Positions 43,442-51,615 are shown, counted from the first letter of the stretch. The stretch is 64,000 nt of DNA from Variibacter gotjawalensis (GCF_002355335.1 NZ_AP014946.1:2061501-2125500); one strand, 5' to 3'. Numbers and translations are program-made. The notes: a model not told the origin generated them from the sequence alone.

Positions 43442-44002
43442 CTACCGCGTCGTCAGACCCATTGCCATCCACAAAACGCTCAGCACGCAGAAGCAGAGAG
43501 CACCGTACATCGCCGCGTTGACGAACAGCGGCAGATAGGTGCTCGGCGCTTTGACGGTGGTGCTCGTGATGTTGACGATCCGCCCCCAGCCGCGACGCGC
43601 CATGCCATCCACGGTGGCACGCATCAGCTCGATCGGCGTCAGCATGTTGGCCAGTAGGGCATCCTGCCAATCGGACACTTCAAGCTCGCGGAAGTCGCGC
43701 GGCGAGGGGCCGCCCGCATTGGTGACGACGATGTCGAAAGCAGCCGCCTCGCGATAAGCCAGTTGCGCAGCTCCTTGCAAAGCGGCTTCGCGGCCATGCG
43801 GCGTAGTGATGTCGGCGGAAACCGGAACGACGTTGGCGCCCATGGTGCGCAATTCGGCGGCGGTTTGCTCGAGCGCCTCGATGCCGCGTGCGACGAGAAC
43901 GATATCCGCCTCTTCGCGCGCAAGCGCCGCCGCGCAGGCACGACCGAGCCCTTTGCTGCCTGCGCAAATAAGAGCAGCTTTGCCCTTCAACCCGAGATCC
44001 AC
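43442..44002 (-). pseudogene. Truncated short-chain dehydrogenase/reductase joined to a membrane-protein C-terminus
   Basis: From GTG 44002 (AAGGG upstream), 186 codons. The first 155 are a good SDR: cofactor loop ICAGSKGLGRACA, VPVSADITTP, VVTNAGGP (NAG motif) and GRIVNITST. Sequence then leaves the family right where the catalytic Tyr-x-x-x-Lys should come. After STYLPLF it continues as VNAAMYGALCFCVLSVLWMA, then MGLTTR, a membrane helix typical of another protein's end. The catalytic Tyr/Lys are missing, so it cannot be an active SDR. A deletion fusing two genes is the likeliest cause. Confidence 0.7.
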
Positions 44003-44177
44003 TGCGGCACCCTTGTTGCTCCAACTCTCGTAGGATCGACCGAGAGGGACTTGCAAGGCCGCGAGCGACTTTCGACACAGGGTTACGGCTAAAGCCGATG
44101 CATGTCTTTACGTCTCGCCATTGCCGCTGTTGCTTGTCGTGTCCGGTTCGCAGCTGTGATCGGCCAATACTACAGCA

Positions 44178-44204
44178 AACGCCCCGGCAAAAAACCGGGG
44201 CGTT
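44178..44204 (-). terminator. Strong hairpin terminator
   Basis: AACGCCCCGG, seven-base loop, CCGGGGCGTT: a perfect 10-bp stem, followed on the minus strand by TTGCTG after the stem's own T's. It lies 41 bases after the stop of the 44246-44521 gene. Confidence 0.65.
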
Positions 44205-44245
44205 GGAGGTTTGTTGTGGCTAACGATCGCTCGCTAGATTTGCAG

Positions 44246-44521
44246 CTAACCGCATTCCTGACGATAGCGGCGGCAGTTGCCGTAGCCACGCTCGCCGTAG
44301 TCGCAGGCTTCGCGCAGACGCGCGCAATAACCTCGCCCGGCGCCGCGCTCGCGATAATAGCGACCATCGTTATATTCACGAGGCCGCCGGCTTTCGGAAC
44401 GATAGCGGTCGTGCACGTCGACACCGACGCCGCCCGGTCCGACATAGACGGATTGTGCCGAAGCTGCGGCCGGCAACAGAACCGAAAGCGCAACCGCGCC
44501 GGCTAAGAAAATCTTCGTCAT
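44246..44521 (-). CDS. Small secreted Cys/Arg/Tyr-rich protein
   Basis: A 91-residue exported protein (signal FLAGAVALSVLLPAAASAQS, cleavage after ASA). GPGGVGVDVHDRYRSESRRP is followed by a C-terminal Cys motif: GYCARLREACDYGERGYGNC, then RRYRQECG. AGGGAGA lies six bases before ATG 44521. An exact EcfG promoter lies 51 bases upstream and a strong terminator follows. A typical small envelope stress protein of this order; no named function. Confidence 0.75.
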   Translation of the reverse strand: MTKIFLAGAVALSVLLPAAASAQSVYVGPGGVGVDVHDRYRSESRRPREYNDGRYYRERGAGRGYCARLREACDYGERGYGNCRRYRQECG

Positions 44522-44571
44522 TGTTTTCTCCCTGTTGGGTCCCAGCTCGTCATGCATGGGTATAGGAGAAC

Positions 44572-44597
44572 AACGTTCTTGCACCCCGGACCGTTCC
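44572..44597 (-). promoter_or_regulatory. EcfG-type promoter
   Basis: On the minus strand GGAAC (44597-44593), 17 bases, CGTT (44575-44572): an exact match, upstream of the small secreted protein at 44246-44521. Confidence 0.72.
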
Positions 44598-44735
44598 GTT
44601 GTCGTGACCCGAATCCTATGCGTCGTAATCCAAGCGGTGATGCGGCACCACCGGTTGAACTTTCCGCGAAGCTTTGTCGGATCGGATCGTCACCCAACGT
44701 CTTTCAAACGAGAGCAACAAACACAGGAGAGCGGA

Positions 44736-45416
44736 ATGATCACCATCAGCGCCATGAAATGGGCGCCGCCGTTCGCCGCGGGTTCCGTGCGCGACTATCG
44801 CGCGCGGTGGATCCTCAACGAAGTCGGCTGGCCGTATCGCGTCCATTTGGTCGATGCGCCGGAACTTGCCGGCGAGACTTACGCCGAGCAGCAGCCGTTC
44901 GGCCAAGTGCCGTATATGGAAGAAGACGGGCGACCGACGCTGTTCGAAACCGGCGCAATCGTGATCGATGTCGCAACGCGCGCCGACAAACTCATTCCGG
45001 CAGACGACGCAGAACGATCGAGCGTGCTCTGCTGGGTCATCGCGGCGCTCAACTCGCTCGAACCCGCATTGATGAATGTTGCCGAGGTCGAGTTCTTCAT
45101 CGACGACAAACAGCAGCGCGAGGCGCGTCGCCCGAGCGTCGTTGCTTTCGCAACGAAACGTCTCGGCCAGCTCGACGCCGCGCTCGGCGAGCGAACATGG
45201 CTTGTCGGCGACACCTTCACGATCGCGGACCTGATGGTCGCGTCCGTGCTGCGGCTCGCCGATATGCAAAAGATGATCAAGCAATTACCGCGGCTCGTGG
45301 CGTATCGCGAGCGGTGCCTCGCGCGCCCGGCTTATCGCCAAGCCGTGGCGGACCAGCGCGCAACCATCGCGGAGCACCAACAATCCGACATGCGATACGG
45401 CGAAACGGAGCAATGA
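44736..45416 (+). CDS. Glutathione S-transferase family protein
   Basis: A 226-residue GST-like protein. The thioredoxin-like N-domain (PPFAAGSVRDYRARWILNEV, then FGQVPYMEEDGRPTLFETGA, with the cis-Pro in QVP and the glutamyl-binding ETGAI) precedes a helical C-domain (TWLVGDTFTIADLMVASVLR, the N-capping box). AGGAGA lies before ATG 44736. Its stop overlaps the start of the next gene (ATGA). It may conjugate or reduce reactive electrophiles during stress. Confidence 0.88.
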   Translation: MITISAMKWAPPFAAGSVRDYRARWILNEVGWPYRVHLVDAPELAGETYAEQQPFGQVPYMEEDGRPTLFETGAIVIDVATRADKLIPADDAERSSVLCWVIAALNSLEPALMNVAEVEFFIDDKQQREARRPSVVAFATKRLGQLDAALGERTWLVGDTFTIADLMVASVLRLADMQKMIKQLPRLVAYRERCLARPAYRQAVADQRATIAEHQQSDMRYGETEQ

Positions 45417-45856
45417 CAATGGCTGACGTCGTGGAAGAGATACTCGGCGTCCTGCGCGAGCAGGAAAAGGCGACCGCAAGCGGCGATGCCGCAAGCGTCG
45501 TCGCGCCTATGGCGACCGATATCGTGACCTACGATCTGCCGCCGCCGCTTGAATATCACGGGGCAGGTGAGCCTGCGGCCGATGGCCTGCGCGCATGGTT
45601 CGCGACCTGGCGCGGTCCGGTGACGGTCGAGTTGCGCGACCCGACAGTTATGGTCGACGGCAACCTCGCCGTCGTCTTTGGCCTCAGTCACATGCGCGGG
45701 CAGAAGAAGGACGGCGGGAGCATCGATACGTGGAACCGGCGAACCGTCGTGCTGCGCCGTAACGGCGGCGGAGACTGGCGCATTGTCCATGAGCATTCGT
45801 CCTATCCGCTGCGCATGGACGGCAGCGGCAAAGCCGCGACGGACTTGAAGCCCTGA
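45413..45856 (+). CDS. SnoaL/NTF2-like protein (YybH type)
   Basis: A 147-residue protein with an NTF2-like cone fold: VVEEILGVLREQEKATASGD, APMATDIVTYDLPPPLEYHG, NLAVVFGLSHMRGQKKDGG and DWRIVHEHSSYPLRMDGS are landmarks of the YybH/SgcJ-like group (calcium/calmodulin-dependent kinase association-type domains). It starts at ATG 45413, overlapping the GST stop, so the pair are translationally coupled. Possibly a small-molecule isomerase or binding protein; role unknown. Confidence 0.82.
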   Translation: MTMADVVEEILGVLREQEKATASGDAASVVAPMATDIVTYDLPPPLEYHGAGEPAADGLRAWFATWRGPVTVELRDPTVMVDGNLAVVFGLSHMRGQKKDGGSIDTWNRRTVVLRRNGGGDWRIVHEHSSYPLRMDGSGKAATDLKP

Positions 45857-46096
45857 CGCGGAACGATGTCGAACGGTGGCTCCGCAGTGCCCGGGCTGAA
45901 AGAGCCGCGCTGCGGATGCGCGGCGTGTGCCTCGCTTGAGCCGCATCCGCGCCTATCCGCTCACGATCGACAAGCTAATCGGCGCCGGTACCGCCTCATT
46001 GTAGGGGGGCTTTGCGTTTCGCTCAGCGATCGAAGCCGGTCACGAAACCAGAACGGCATCCCGGCGTTGTCAGCCGGGTTCTGGAGACTTGTTTGA

Positions 46097-46891
46097 ATGT
46101 CGTCGCGTCGCATGAAGGTTTCATTAGTCGATCTGCATTCGGCGGAGGGCGGACGAGCCGTCGACGAACTTTTCGCCTTTCATGTTCTTTCACCGTTCAT
46201 GCGTGGCGGGTCCCACGAAGGCGACGGGCACGCTGCGCTGGTCATTCCAGGCCTTCTTGCCGGCGATCGATCAACGGAAGATCTGAGGGATCTGCTGCAA
46301 GCGCGCGGATACAACGCCTTCGGCTGGGAGCAGGGCCGAAACTACGGGCCACGTCCGGGTGTTGAAGATCGGCTGTTGGCGCAGCTCAACCGTCTGCATG
46401 CGGCGTATGGGCCGGTCAGTCTGATCGGCTGGAGCCTCGGCGGGCTCTATGCGCGAGAGCTCGCAAAGCGAGCGCCCGACTGCGTCAGGCAGGTGATCAC
46501 GCTCGGGAGTCCCATCGGCCGCGCCGACGAGGCCGCGCCGCATGCGAGCCGCGTGTTCAAATTTCTGAATGGGACTATGGATCCGGCACGCCTTCTTGAA
46601 CTGCAGCATCCGCCGCCGGTTCCGCTCACAGCAGTATTCAGTAAGAGCGACGGCGTCTGCGGATGGGAAGCCTGTCTGCAGGAACAGACGCGTCACGCTG
46701 AAAGCGTCGAGATTCACGGAAGCCATCTCGGGCTGGGCCACAATCTCGCGGTTGTTCATGTCATTTGTGACCGGTTGGCGCAGCCGGTCGGCGATTGGCG
46801 CCCGTTTGAACCGGGAGCTTTGTGGCGTTGGGCGTTTCCGTTTCGGGAAGAAGCCATGTCACCGGCTTGTGATGCGCCGCGCGGCACATAA
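46097..46891 (+). CDS. Alpha/beta hydrolase
   Basis: A 264-residue hydrolase. The nucleophile elbow is IGWSLGGLYAR (Ser in GWSLGG). ALVIPGLLAGDRSTEDLRDL starts the core, an Asp follows in FSKSDGVCGW, and the catalytic His is probably in GSHLGLGHN. This is an esterase/lipase of the triacylglycerol-lipase-like type (PGAP1-like). It starts at ATG 46097 and is cytoplasmic (no signal). Not clearly in an operon. Confidence 0.85.
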   Translation: MSSRRMKVSLVDLHSAEGGRAVDELFAFHVLSPFMRGGSHEGDGHAALVIPGLLAGDRSTEDLRDLLQARGYNAFGWEQGRNYGPRPGVEDRLLAQLNRLHAAYGPVSLIGWSLGGLYARELAKRAPDCVRQVITLGSPIGRADEAAPHASRVFKFLNGTMDPARLLELQHPPPVPLTAVFSKSDGVCGWEACLQEQTRHAESVEIHGSHLGLGHNLAVVHVICDRLAQPVGDWRPFEPGALWRWAFPFREEAMSPACDAPRGT

Positions 46892-46907
46892 GTTCACGGC
46901 TTGATGC

Positions 46908-46932
46908 GGAACTGGGTCGATCTCCGGCTGTT
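46908..46932 (+). promoter_or_regulatory. EcfG-like promoter of the CsbD gene
   Basis: GGAAC (46908-46912), 16 bases, TGTT (46929-46932): one mismatch. It lies 31 bases upstream of the csbD-like ATG. CsbD proteins are commonly stress-induced. Confidence 0.58.
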
Positions 46933-46963
46933 GATAAGCACGTACAACCCGGGAGTTTTCGCA

Positions 46964-47137
46964 ATGGATAAAGATCGCATCACAGGCGCCGCCAAGCAGG
47001 TCAAAGGCTCGCTGAAGGAAGTCGCCGGCAAAGTGACCGGCGATGCAAAGCTCGAAGCTGAAGGCAAAGCAGACAAGGTTGAGGGCAAGGTCCAAAACAC
47101 CGTCGGCGGTGTGAAGGATACGTTGCGCGGCAAATAG
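46964..47137 (+). CDS. CsbD family stress protein
   Basis: A 57-residue protein, ATG 46964 behind GGGAG: MDKDRITGAAKQVKGSLKEV, GKVTGDAKLEAEGKADKVEG, then KVQNTVGGVKDTLRGK. This is the full CsbD pattern (RI-x-G-x-x-KQ-x-KG ... GD-x-x-x-x-x-EG). CsbD proteins are small, hydrophilic and induced in stress. The EcfG-like promoter and a terminator frame a single-gene unit. Confidence 0.9.
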   Translation: MDKDRITGAAKQVKGSLKEVAGKVTGDAKLEAEGKADKVEGKVQNTVGGVKDTLRGK

Positions 47138-47163
47138 AGCTGCACATCAGCGTTTACTCATAG

Positions 47164-47204
47164 AACGGCCGCGCCGACACTTCGGAGCGGCCGTTATGTT
47201 TTTC
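47164..47204 (+). terminator. Rho-independent terminator after csbD
   Basis: AACGGCCGC ... GCGGCCGTT hairpin with an inner CCG/CGG extension, then ATGTTTTTC. Confidence 0.72.
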
Positions 47205-47243
47205 ACCGCGACGTCGCACAGCGACGGTCTGACGAGGGGTTCA

Positions 47244-47393
47244 TCACATCCGCGGTTGATCGCCGTCCGGCGGCACCGGGTCGACGAGAGGCCTGTCGCC
47301 GTCCGGCCCCGGTTGCGGCGGATTTTCGACCGGCACGGGCTGGTTCGGCTCTTCGGGCGGGGCTTTCGAGGGTTTGACGGGTTCTTGTGCCAT
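47244..47393 (-). CDS. Small proline-rich protein
   Basis: 49 residues from ATG 47393: MAQEPVKPSKAPPEEPNQPV, then PVENPPQPGPDGDRPLVDPV, and more Pro/Asp. Intrinsically disordered. There is no Shine-Dalgarno, but an exact EcfG promoter sits so close (its -10 element ends eight bases before the ATG) that the transcript would be leaderless. That spacing supports a real start at 47393. It overlaps upstream sequence of the plus-strand esterase. Unrecognised. Confidence 0.5.
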   Translation of the reverse strand: MAQEPVKPSKAPPEEPNQPVPVENPPQPGPDGDRPLVDPVPPDGDQPRM

Positions 47394-47400
47394 GCCGGTC

Positions 47401-47425
47401 AACGCCTGCCGGCGGCAGCCGTTCC
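47401..47425 (-). promoter_or_regulatory. EcfG-type promoter (possible leaderless mRNA)
   Basis: On the minus strand GGAAC (47425-47421), 16 bases, CGTT (47404-47401): an exact match. Transcription would start near 47394, at the ATG of the proline-rich protein. Confidence 0.62.
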
Positions 47426-47526
47426 CGAACACCCTCGTCTGCACCATGCGTGCGCTCAATCCGCATCAATCGCGATTTTTCAGGACCGCAATGAACCGCC
47501 GGAGCTTTTGCGGCGTATTGAGTCAT

Positions 47527-48381
47527 ATGCAAATGAACGTCACGCGGCGATGGCTGATCATCGCGATATCGTTATTCGGCGCGGGATGTACCGGCTTCGT
47601 CAACGTCGTGGCGCCGAAACAAGGCTTCGACGTCGTCAGCAGCCAACCTTACGCAACAGGGTCACGCCGCACCCTCGATATCTACCGGCCGAGCGGCGCT
47701 TCCAACAATCCGGTCGTCGTCTTCTTTTACGGCGGCAGCTGGCAATCCGGAAACAAGGAGGATTACGCCTTCGTCGGCAGCACGCTGGCGCGCCTCGGCT
47801 ACGTCACGATCATCGCGGATTATCGCGTCTTCCCCGCCGTCAAATATCCGGACTTCCTTGCCGATGCAGCCGCTGCCGTCGGCTGGTCGAAGCGCAATGC
47901 GGAAAAGTTCGGCGGCGATCCTCGATCATTGTTCGTCGCCGGACATTCGGCCGGCGCCTATATCGCGGCGATGCTCGCGCTGGATTCACGCTGGCTCGCG
48001 CGTGAGCGTCTCGATGCTAAACGCGACCTTGCCGGTTGGGTCGGACTCTCGGGTCCGTACGATTTTCTCCCGCTTGAGGATCGAACACTGCAGGTCATCT
48101 TCGGTGGCGCAAACAACGCGTCGACGCAGCCAATCTCGTATGTCGGCCGCGGCCATGCGCCGGCGCTGTTGCTGACCGGAGACGCGGACACGACCGTTTT
48201 GCCGCGCAACACCCTCAACCTTGCAGCGCGACTGCAGGCGCAGCGGAACAGCGTTTCGGTCCGCACCTATCCGGGGGTTGGGCATGCCCAGACGGTCGGC
48301 GCCTTTTCGCCGGCTTTCAGTTTCCTGGCGCCGGCCGTGCAAGACGTTGATGCTTTTCTGCGTGCGCATAAGCGCAACTGA
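47527..48381 (+). CDS. Exported alpha/beta hydrolase (BD-FAE/carboxylesterase type), possible lipoprotein
   Basis: A 284-residue esterase. The N-terminus NVTRRWLIIAISLFGAGCTG is a signal with a lipobox-like Cys. The hydrolase core has the HGG-like FFYGGSWQSGNKEDY oxyanion loop (Tyr replaces His), the nucleophile elbow VAGHSAGAYIAAM, the acid in TGDADTTV and His in PGVGHAQT. It resembles the bifunctional feruloyl/acetyl-xylan esterase-like family and carboxylesterase type B relatives. ATG 47527 or 47533 could be the start. Single gene with a terminator after it. Confidence 0.82.
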   Translation: MQMNVTRRWLIIAISLFGAGCTGFVNVVAPKQGFDVVSSQPYATGSRRTLDIYRPSGASNNPVVVFFYGGSWQSGNKEDYAFVGSTLARLGYVTIIADYRVFPAVKYPDFLADAAAAVGWSKRNAEKFGGDPRSLFVAGHSAGAYIAAMLALDSRWLARERLDAKRDLAGWVGLSGPYDFLPLEDRTLQVIFGGANNASTQPISYVGRGHAPALLLTGDADTTVLPRNTLNLAARLQAQRNSVSVRTYPGVGHAQTVGAFSPAFSFLAPAVQDVDAFLRAHKRN

Positions 48382-48420
48382 ACCAGGCGTGCTTTCGCGA
48401 CGTATCTCCCATCCGAAAAG

Positions 48421-48453
48421 AAAAAGGCGCCGACATTGCCGGCGCCTTTTTTG
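48421..48453. terminator. Bidirectional terminator
   Basis: AAAAAGGCGCCG ... CGGCGCCTTTTTT, a perfect 7-bp GC stem flanked by A and T runs. It serves the esterase on the plus strand and the 48455-48709 gene on the minus strand, whose stop it abuts. Confidence 0.75.
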
Positions 48454-48454
48454 T

Positions 48455-48709
48455 TTACCGTCCGCCGCCGCCCGGGGCTGATGCGGGCGGCCCGCCGCGC
48501 TTGCCGTCGCCGCCGGCCGGATCCGGCGGCGCCATCGTGCGCGCGCGTGATTTGCGCATCTTCTTTGCTTTTTTCATTTTGGCCGCGCTGAGATCCGTTT
48601 GCGATTGTGCCGATAAGGATTGTCCGCACGCGCCGCCGGCTGCTTGGGCCGGAGCCAATGCGCCGATCGCGAGGACGGCGCCGAGCGATAAGATCGTAGC
48701 GACTCTCAT
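48455..48709 (-). CDS. Small secreted Lys/Pro-rich protein
   Basis: An 84-residue exported protein (signal ATILSLGAVLAIGALAPAQA, cleavage after QAA). One Cys (GACGQSLS), a very basic patch (KMKKAKKMRKSRARTM), then a Pro/Gly-rich tail (PPDPAGGDGKRGGPPASAPG). AAGGAA lies upstream of ATG 48709. No exact EcfG promoter was seen. Unrecognised. Confidence 0.62.
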   Translation of the reverse strand: MRVATILSLGAVLAIGALAPAQAAGGACGQSLSAQSQTDLSAAKMKKAKKMRKSRARTMAPPDPAGGDGKRGGPPASAPGGGGR

Positions 48710-48830
48710 GGTTGCGTTTCCTTGTTTTCGTTGCAGGCAAATCTCAAGTGAAACAGTGCGGCGAATGTTCCGATCCGTTGCGGTCCATGCAAAGCAGCAG
48801 GTGCGTTGCGGCCGATGTTGCTGTCGCAGA

Positions 48831-49241
48831 TCAATCCGCGGAGGCGGCTTCACCGCGAACCTGTTCTTTCTTGTCATTGAGTTCGGCTTCGGTTTTCTCT
48901 TCGATGCACGCGAAGTCGTTGTGAGCGCCTTTTGTCGCGACGATCAGTTCATCGAGCTTGAGCTGAAGCGCGACGGTGTCGCGGTTCTGCGTATGCTGAA
49001 TCAGAAACACCATGAGGAACGTGATGATCGTGGTGCCGGTGTTGATCACCAGTTGCCACGTATCCGAATAGCCGAAGACAGGACCGCTCACCGCCCAAAT
49101 CACGACGATCGCGGTCGCAGCCAGGAAGGCGAAGGGATGTCCGGAGACAGCCGACACCCCACTCGCAAATTTTCCGAAAAGATCGGATGTGTGATGTTGA
49201 GAGCTTCCGCCGATGGCGCTGACCGGCAACTGACCGCGCAT
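48831..49241 (-). CDS. Low-affinity iron permease family protein
   Basis: A 136-residue membrane protein: ASGVSAVSGHPFAFLAATAI, WAVSGPVFGYSDTWQLVINT and GTTIITFLMVFLIQHTQNRD are the defining two-helix core of PF04120. It has a conserved D-x-x-A-LQ-x-KLDEL coiled segment and an acidic tail. Despite the name, bacterial members are of unsettled function. An exact EcfG promoter lies 33 bases upstream of ATG 49241. Confidence 0.88.
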   Translation of the reverse strand: MRGQLPVSAIGGSSQHHTSDLFGKFASGVSAVSGHPFAFLAATAIVVIWAVSGPVFGYSDTWQLVINTGTTIITFLMVFLIQHTQNRDTVALQLKLDELIVATKGAHNDFACIEEKTEAELNDKKEQVRGEAASAD

Positions 49242-49274
49242 CTTTTTATACTCCCGCGTCGTCCTGCCGCAGGA

Positions 49275-49299
49275 AACGGCGTATCGGCGAAAAGGTTCC
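49275..49299 (-). promoter_or_regulatory. EcfG-type promoter of the iron-permease-family gene
   Basis: On the minus strand GGAAC (49299-49295), 16 bases, CGTT (49278-49275): an exact match. Confidence 0.72.
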
Positions 49300-49511
49300 G
49301 GCGGAATGATATGCGCTGCCTATCCGTACGCTCGCGCACGAACCCTCGCTTCGTTGCGTGAGCCAGCTGCGCTGAACTCTCTCGCATCCGTGTGCGTTTG
49401 GGTTCATCGACGTTTGGGTTCATCGCCGAAAACCGTCGCCGCCGGCTCTGCGCATGTGCCGCCGAGATGTCAGTCGCAACAAGCGCGCGAAAAGCAATCG
49501 GGGGCCGTCGG

Positions 49512-49955
49512 ATGAGTGGATCGCACGTCAGGTGTTTGCGCATCATTCTGCGCTGGGTTCTCGCAATCTTCTTTTTCCTCGGCGGGGTACTGCATCTCGT
49601 ATTCGCCGAGAAGGTGCTTCTGATCACGCCGGCGTGGGTACCGTATCCAAGCCAGGTGATTTGGCTCACCGGCCTCTTCGAATTCGCCGCAGCAATCGGC
49701 CTCCTGTTCGAGCGGTCGCGAGCGATCTGCGGGCTACTTCTTGCGGCCTACGCCCTCGCCGTCTGGCCGGCGAACTTTCACCACGCCTTCACGCATTTTG
49801 ATCCGCCGGTCATTACGAACTCATGGGCTTACCACGCGCCGCGGCTGGCGCTTCAGCCTGTGATTATCTGGGCCGCGCTGTTCTGCGCGGGCTGGGTGTC
49901 CTGGCCGTTGCGCGGGCCTGGGGGAGGGGCTCGCTTGCCGCCCAACATGAATTAG
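49512..49955 (+). CDS. DoxX-family membrane protein
   Basis: A 147-residue protein with four membrane segments: LRWVLAIFFFLGGVLHLVFA, LTGLFEFAAAIGLLFER, GLLLAAYALAVWPANFHHAF and LALQPVIIWAALFCAG. The pattern and GVLHL ... GLFE-x-AAAIGLL signature match the DoxX/MauE-like group. Start ATG 49512 (MSGSHVRC) is chosen over upstream, non-hydrophobic sequence. DoxX proteins are linked to redox stress and thiosulphate or quinone handling. Confidence 0.78.
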   Translation: MSGSHVRCLRIILRWVLAIFFFLGGVLHLVFAEKVLLITPAWVPYPSQVIWLTGLFEFAAAIGLLFERSRAICGLLLAAYALAVWPANFHHAFTHFDPPVITNSWAYHAPRLALQPVIIWAALFCAGWVSWPLRGPGGGARLPPNMN

Positions 49956-49965
49956 TTGTATTCGG

Positions 49966-51189
49966 ATGACGCGCACCGTCTCTGCGGCGGGCGCCTCGAG
50001 ACCCGACCTTATGACTCTCAATATTGAAGGCGATCTGGCCGCCGTTCGCGCCATCGCTCAAGTGCCTCAAATCCTGAAGGTTGTGTGCGGAATTGCCGGT
50101 GTCGGCTTCGCGGCCGTCGCACGCGTCACGCCTGACCGATGGATCTGTCTCGCCGTCAACGACGAGATCAATTTCGGACTGGCGCCGGGCGGCGAGCTTA
50201 AGGTCGAAACCACGATCTGCCACGAGATCAGACAGAGCCGGGAGCTCGTCGTCATCGATGACGTCGATAACGATCCGACCTATTGCGACCATCCGACGCC
50301 GGCGATGTACGGCTTCAAGAGCTATATCTCGGTGCCGATTTTTTTGACCGATGGTGAGTTTTTCGGAACGCTGTGCGCAATCCATCCGAAACCCGCATCG
50401 CTGAGTCGACCCGCCGTCGTCGATCTTTTCAAACTCTTTGCTGATCTCATGGCGTCGGAGATCAGCGCCAACCGAAACATCGAGGCGGCCAAACAGAATG
50501 TCGAAGTGGCCCAGAGCGAATTGAATTTGCGGGAAAAGTTCATCGCGGTTCTCGGCCACGATCTGCGCAATCCGCTGGCTGCTGTGTCATCCGGAGTGCG
50601 ATTGCTGCAGCGCTCGCCGTCGCCCGAGCGTGCCTCGCAGATTATGCAGCTGATGGACGAGAGCATCGGGCGCATGGTTTCGCTGATCGATAGTCTTTTG
50701 GACTTCGCGCGCGGGAAGCTCGGCGGAGGCCTGACGCTCGATTTGTCCGATGAACCGTTGCGCCCGATCCTGTCGCAGGTCGTTGCCGAGCTGCAGATGA
50801 TCCATCCGGAACGCACCATCGACGCCAAGCTCGACCTCACCGACACGGTCATCGCGGATCGCTTTCGTATCGGGCAGATGTTTTCGAACCTGCTCGGCAA
50901 CGCATTGGCCTACAGCGACGGCGCGCCGGTTCGCGTCGAAGCCTTCACGCGGAACGGCCGCTTTGTTCTTGCTGTGAGCAACACCGGAGAGGCGATCCCG
51001 CAGGATGCGATACCGGGACTTTTCACACCGTTTGCGCGCGGACACACGCGTGCAAAAACTGCGGGCCTTGGTCTCGGTCTCTATATCGTTGCCGAGATAG
51101 CCAAGGCGCATCAGGGCGCGATCGACGTGGCGTCTGATCGAACCGCTACGGTGTTCACTTTCAGCATGCCGCTCAAGCCGGGGAACTGA
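49966..51189 (+). CDS. GAF-domain sensor histidine kinase
   Basis: A 407-residue soluble kinase. The GAF domain spans about 30-180 (VCGIAGVGFAAVARVTPDRW, FKSYISVPIFLTDGEFFGTL). A coiled coil leads to HisKA with H-box FIAVLGHDLRNPLAAV (phospho-His). HATPase_c has N-box SNLLGNALAYS and G-boxes GLGLGLYIVAEI. No membrane helix, so it senses a cytoplasmic cue. It starts 11 bases after the DoxX gene and is convergent with a single-domain response regulator, its likely partner. GAF-HisKA kinases of this build occur in general-stress modules of alphaproteobacteria. Confidence 0.9.
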   Translation: MTRTVSAAGASRPDLMTLNIEGDLAAVRAIAQVPQILKVVCGIAGVGFAAVARVTPDRWICLAVNDEINFGLAPGGELKVETTICHEIRQSRELVVIDDVDNDPTYCDHPTPAMYGFKSYISVPIFLTDGEFFGTLCAIHPKPASLSRPAVVDLFKLFADLMASEISANRNIEAAKQNVEVAQSELNLREKFIAVLGHDLRNPLAAVSSGVRLLQRSPSPERASQIMQLMDESIGRMVSLIDSLLDFARGKLGGGLTLDLSDEPLRPILSQVVAELQMIHPERTIDAKLDLTDTVIADRFRIGQMFSNLLGNALAYSDGAPVRVEAFTRNGRFVLAVSNTGEAIPQDAIPGLFTPFARGHTRAKTAGLGLGLYIVAEIAKAHQGAIDVASDRTATVFTFSMPLKPGN

Positions 51190-51224
51190 GATTGCGCGGC
51201 TTTGCTGTGAGCGGCGACGGAAGC

Positions 51225-51569
51225 TCAGCGCAGAGCGTCAACCACCGTCTCAAGCCGATACGGCTTCGGCAAGAAGGTCGCATCGGCCGGTAGGTCATCC
51301 GCTGACGGCCGATGCTTGCCGCTGGCGACCAAGATGCGGATCGGCGCCCAGCGTTCGCGAACGCGTTTGGCAAGGCACAAGCCGTCCATTGAGCCCGGCA
51401 TGTCGATATCCGTCACAAGGGCATCGATGTCGCTACGCGATTCCAGAATTTCGATCGCTTCGTCGGCGTTGAATGCGACCAGCGTCACAAAACCCGACTC
51501 GGCCAGATGATCTTGCAGGACCATATTGATCAGGTGATCGTCTTCGACGATGAGAACGCAGTGCGTCAT
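51225..51569 (-). CDS. Single-domain response regulator
   Basis: A 114-residue receiver: acidic pocket VLIVEDDHLINMVLQDHL, phospho-acceptor Asp in LVTDIDMPGSMDGL, Ser of the switch in ILVASGK, and Lys in FLPKPYR. No output domain, so it passes the phosphate on or binds a partner, like other stand-alone receivers. GAGGAGC lies before ATG 51569. Convergent with the GAF kinase. A one-mismatch EcfG-like element lies upstream. Confidence 0.9.
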   Translation of the reverse strand: MTHCVLIVEDDHLINMVLQDHLAESGFVTLVAFNADEAIEILESRSDIDALVTDIDMPGSMDGLCLAKRVRERWAPIRILVASGKHRPSADDLPADATFLPKPYRLETVVDALR

Positions 51570-51589
51570 GTCGCTCCTCAATAGGGATC

Positions 51590-51615
51590 AAGGAGGCGAC
51601 AGGCTCAACCGTTCC
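51590..51615 (-). promoter_or_regulatory. Weak EcfG-like promoter
   Basis: On the minus strand GGAAC (51615-51611), 17 bases, CCTT (51593-51590): one mismatch in the -10. It is placed before the response regulator gene. Confidence 0.35.
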
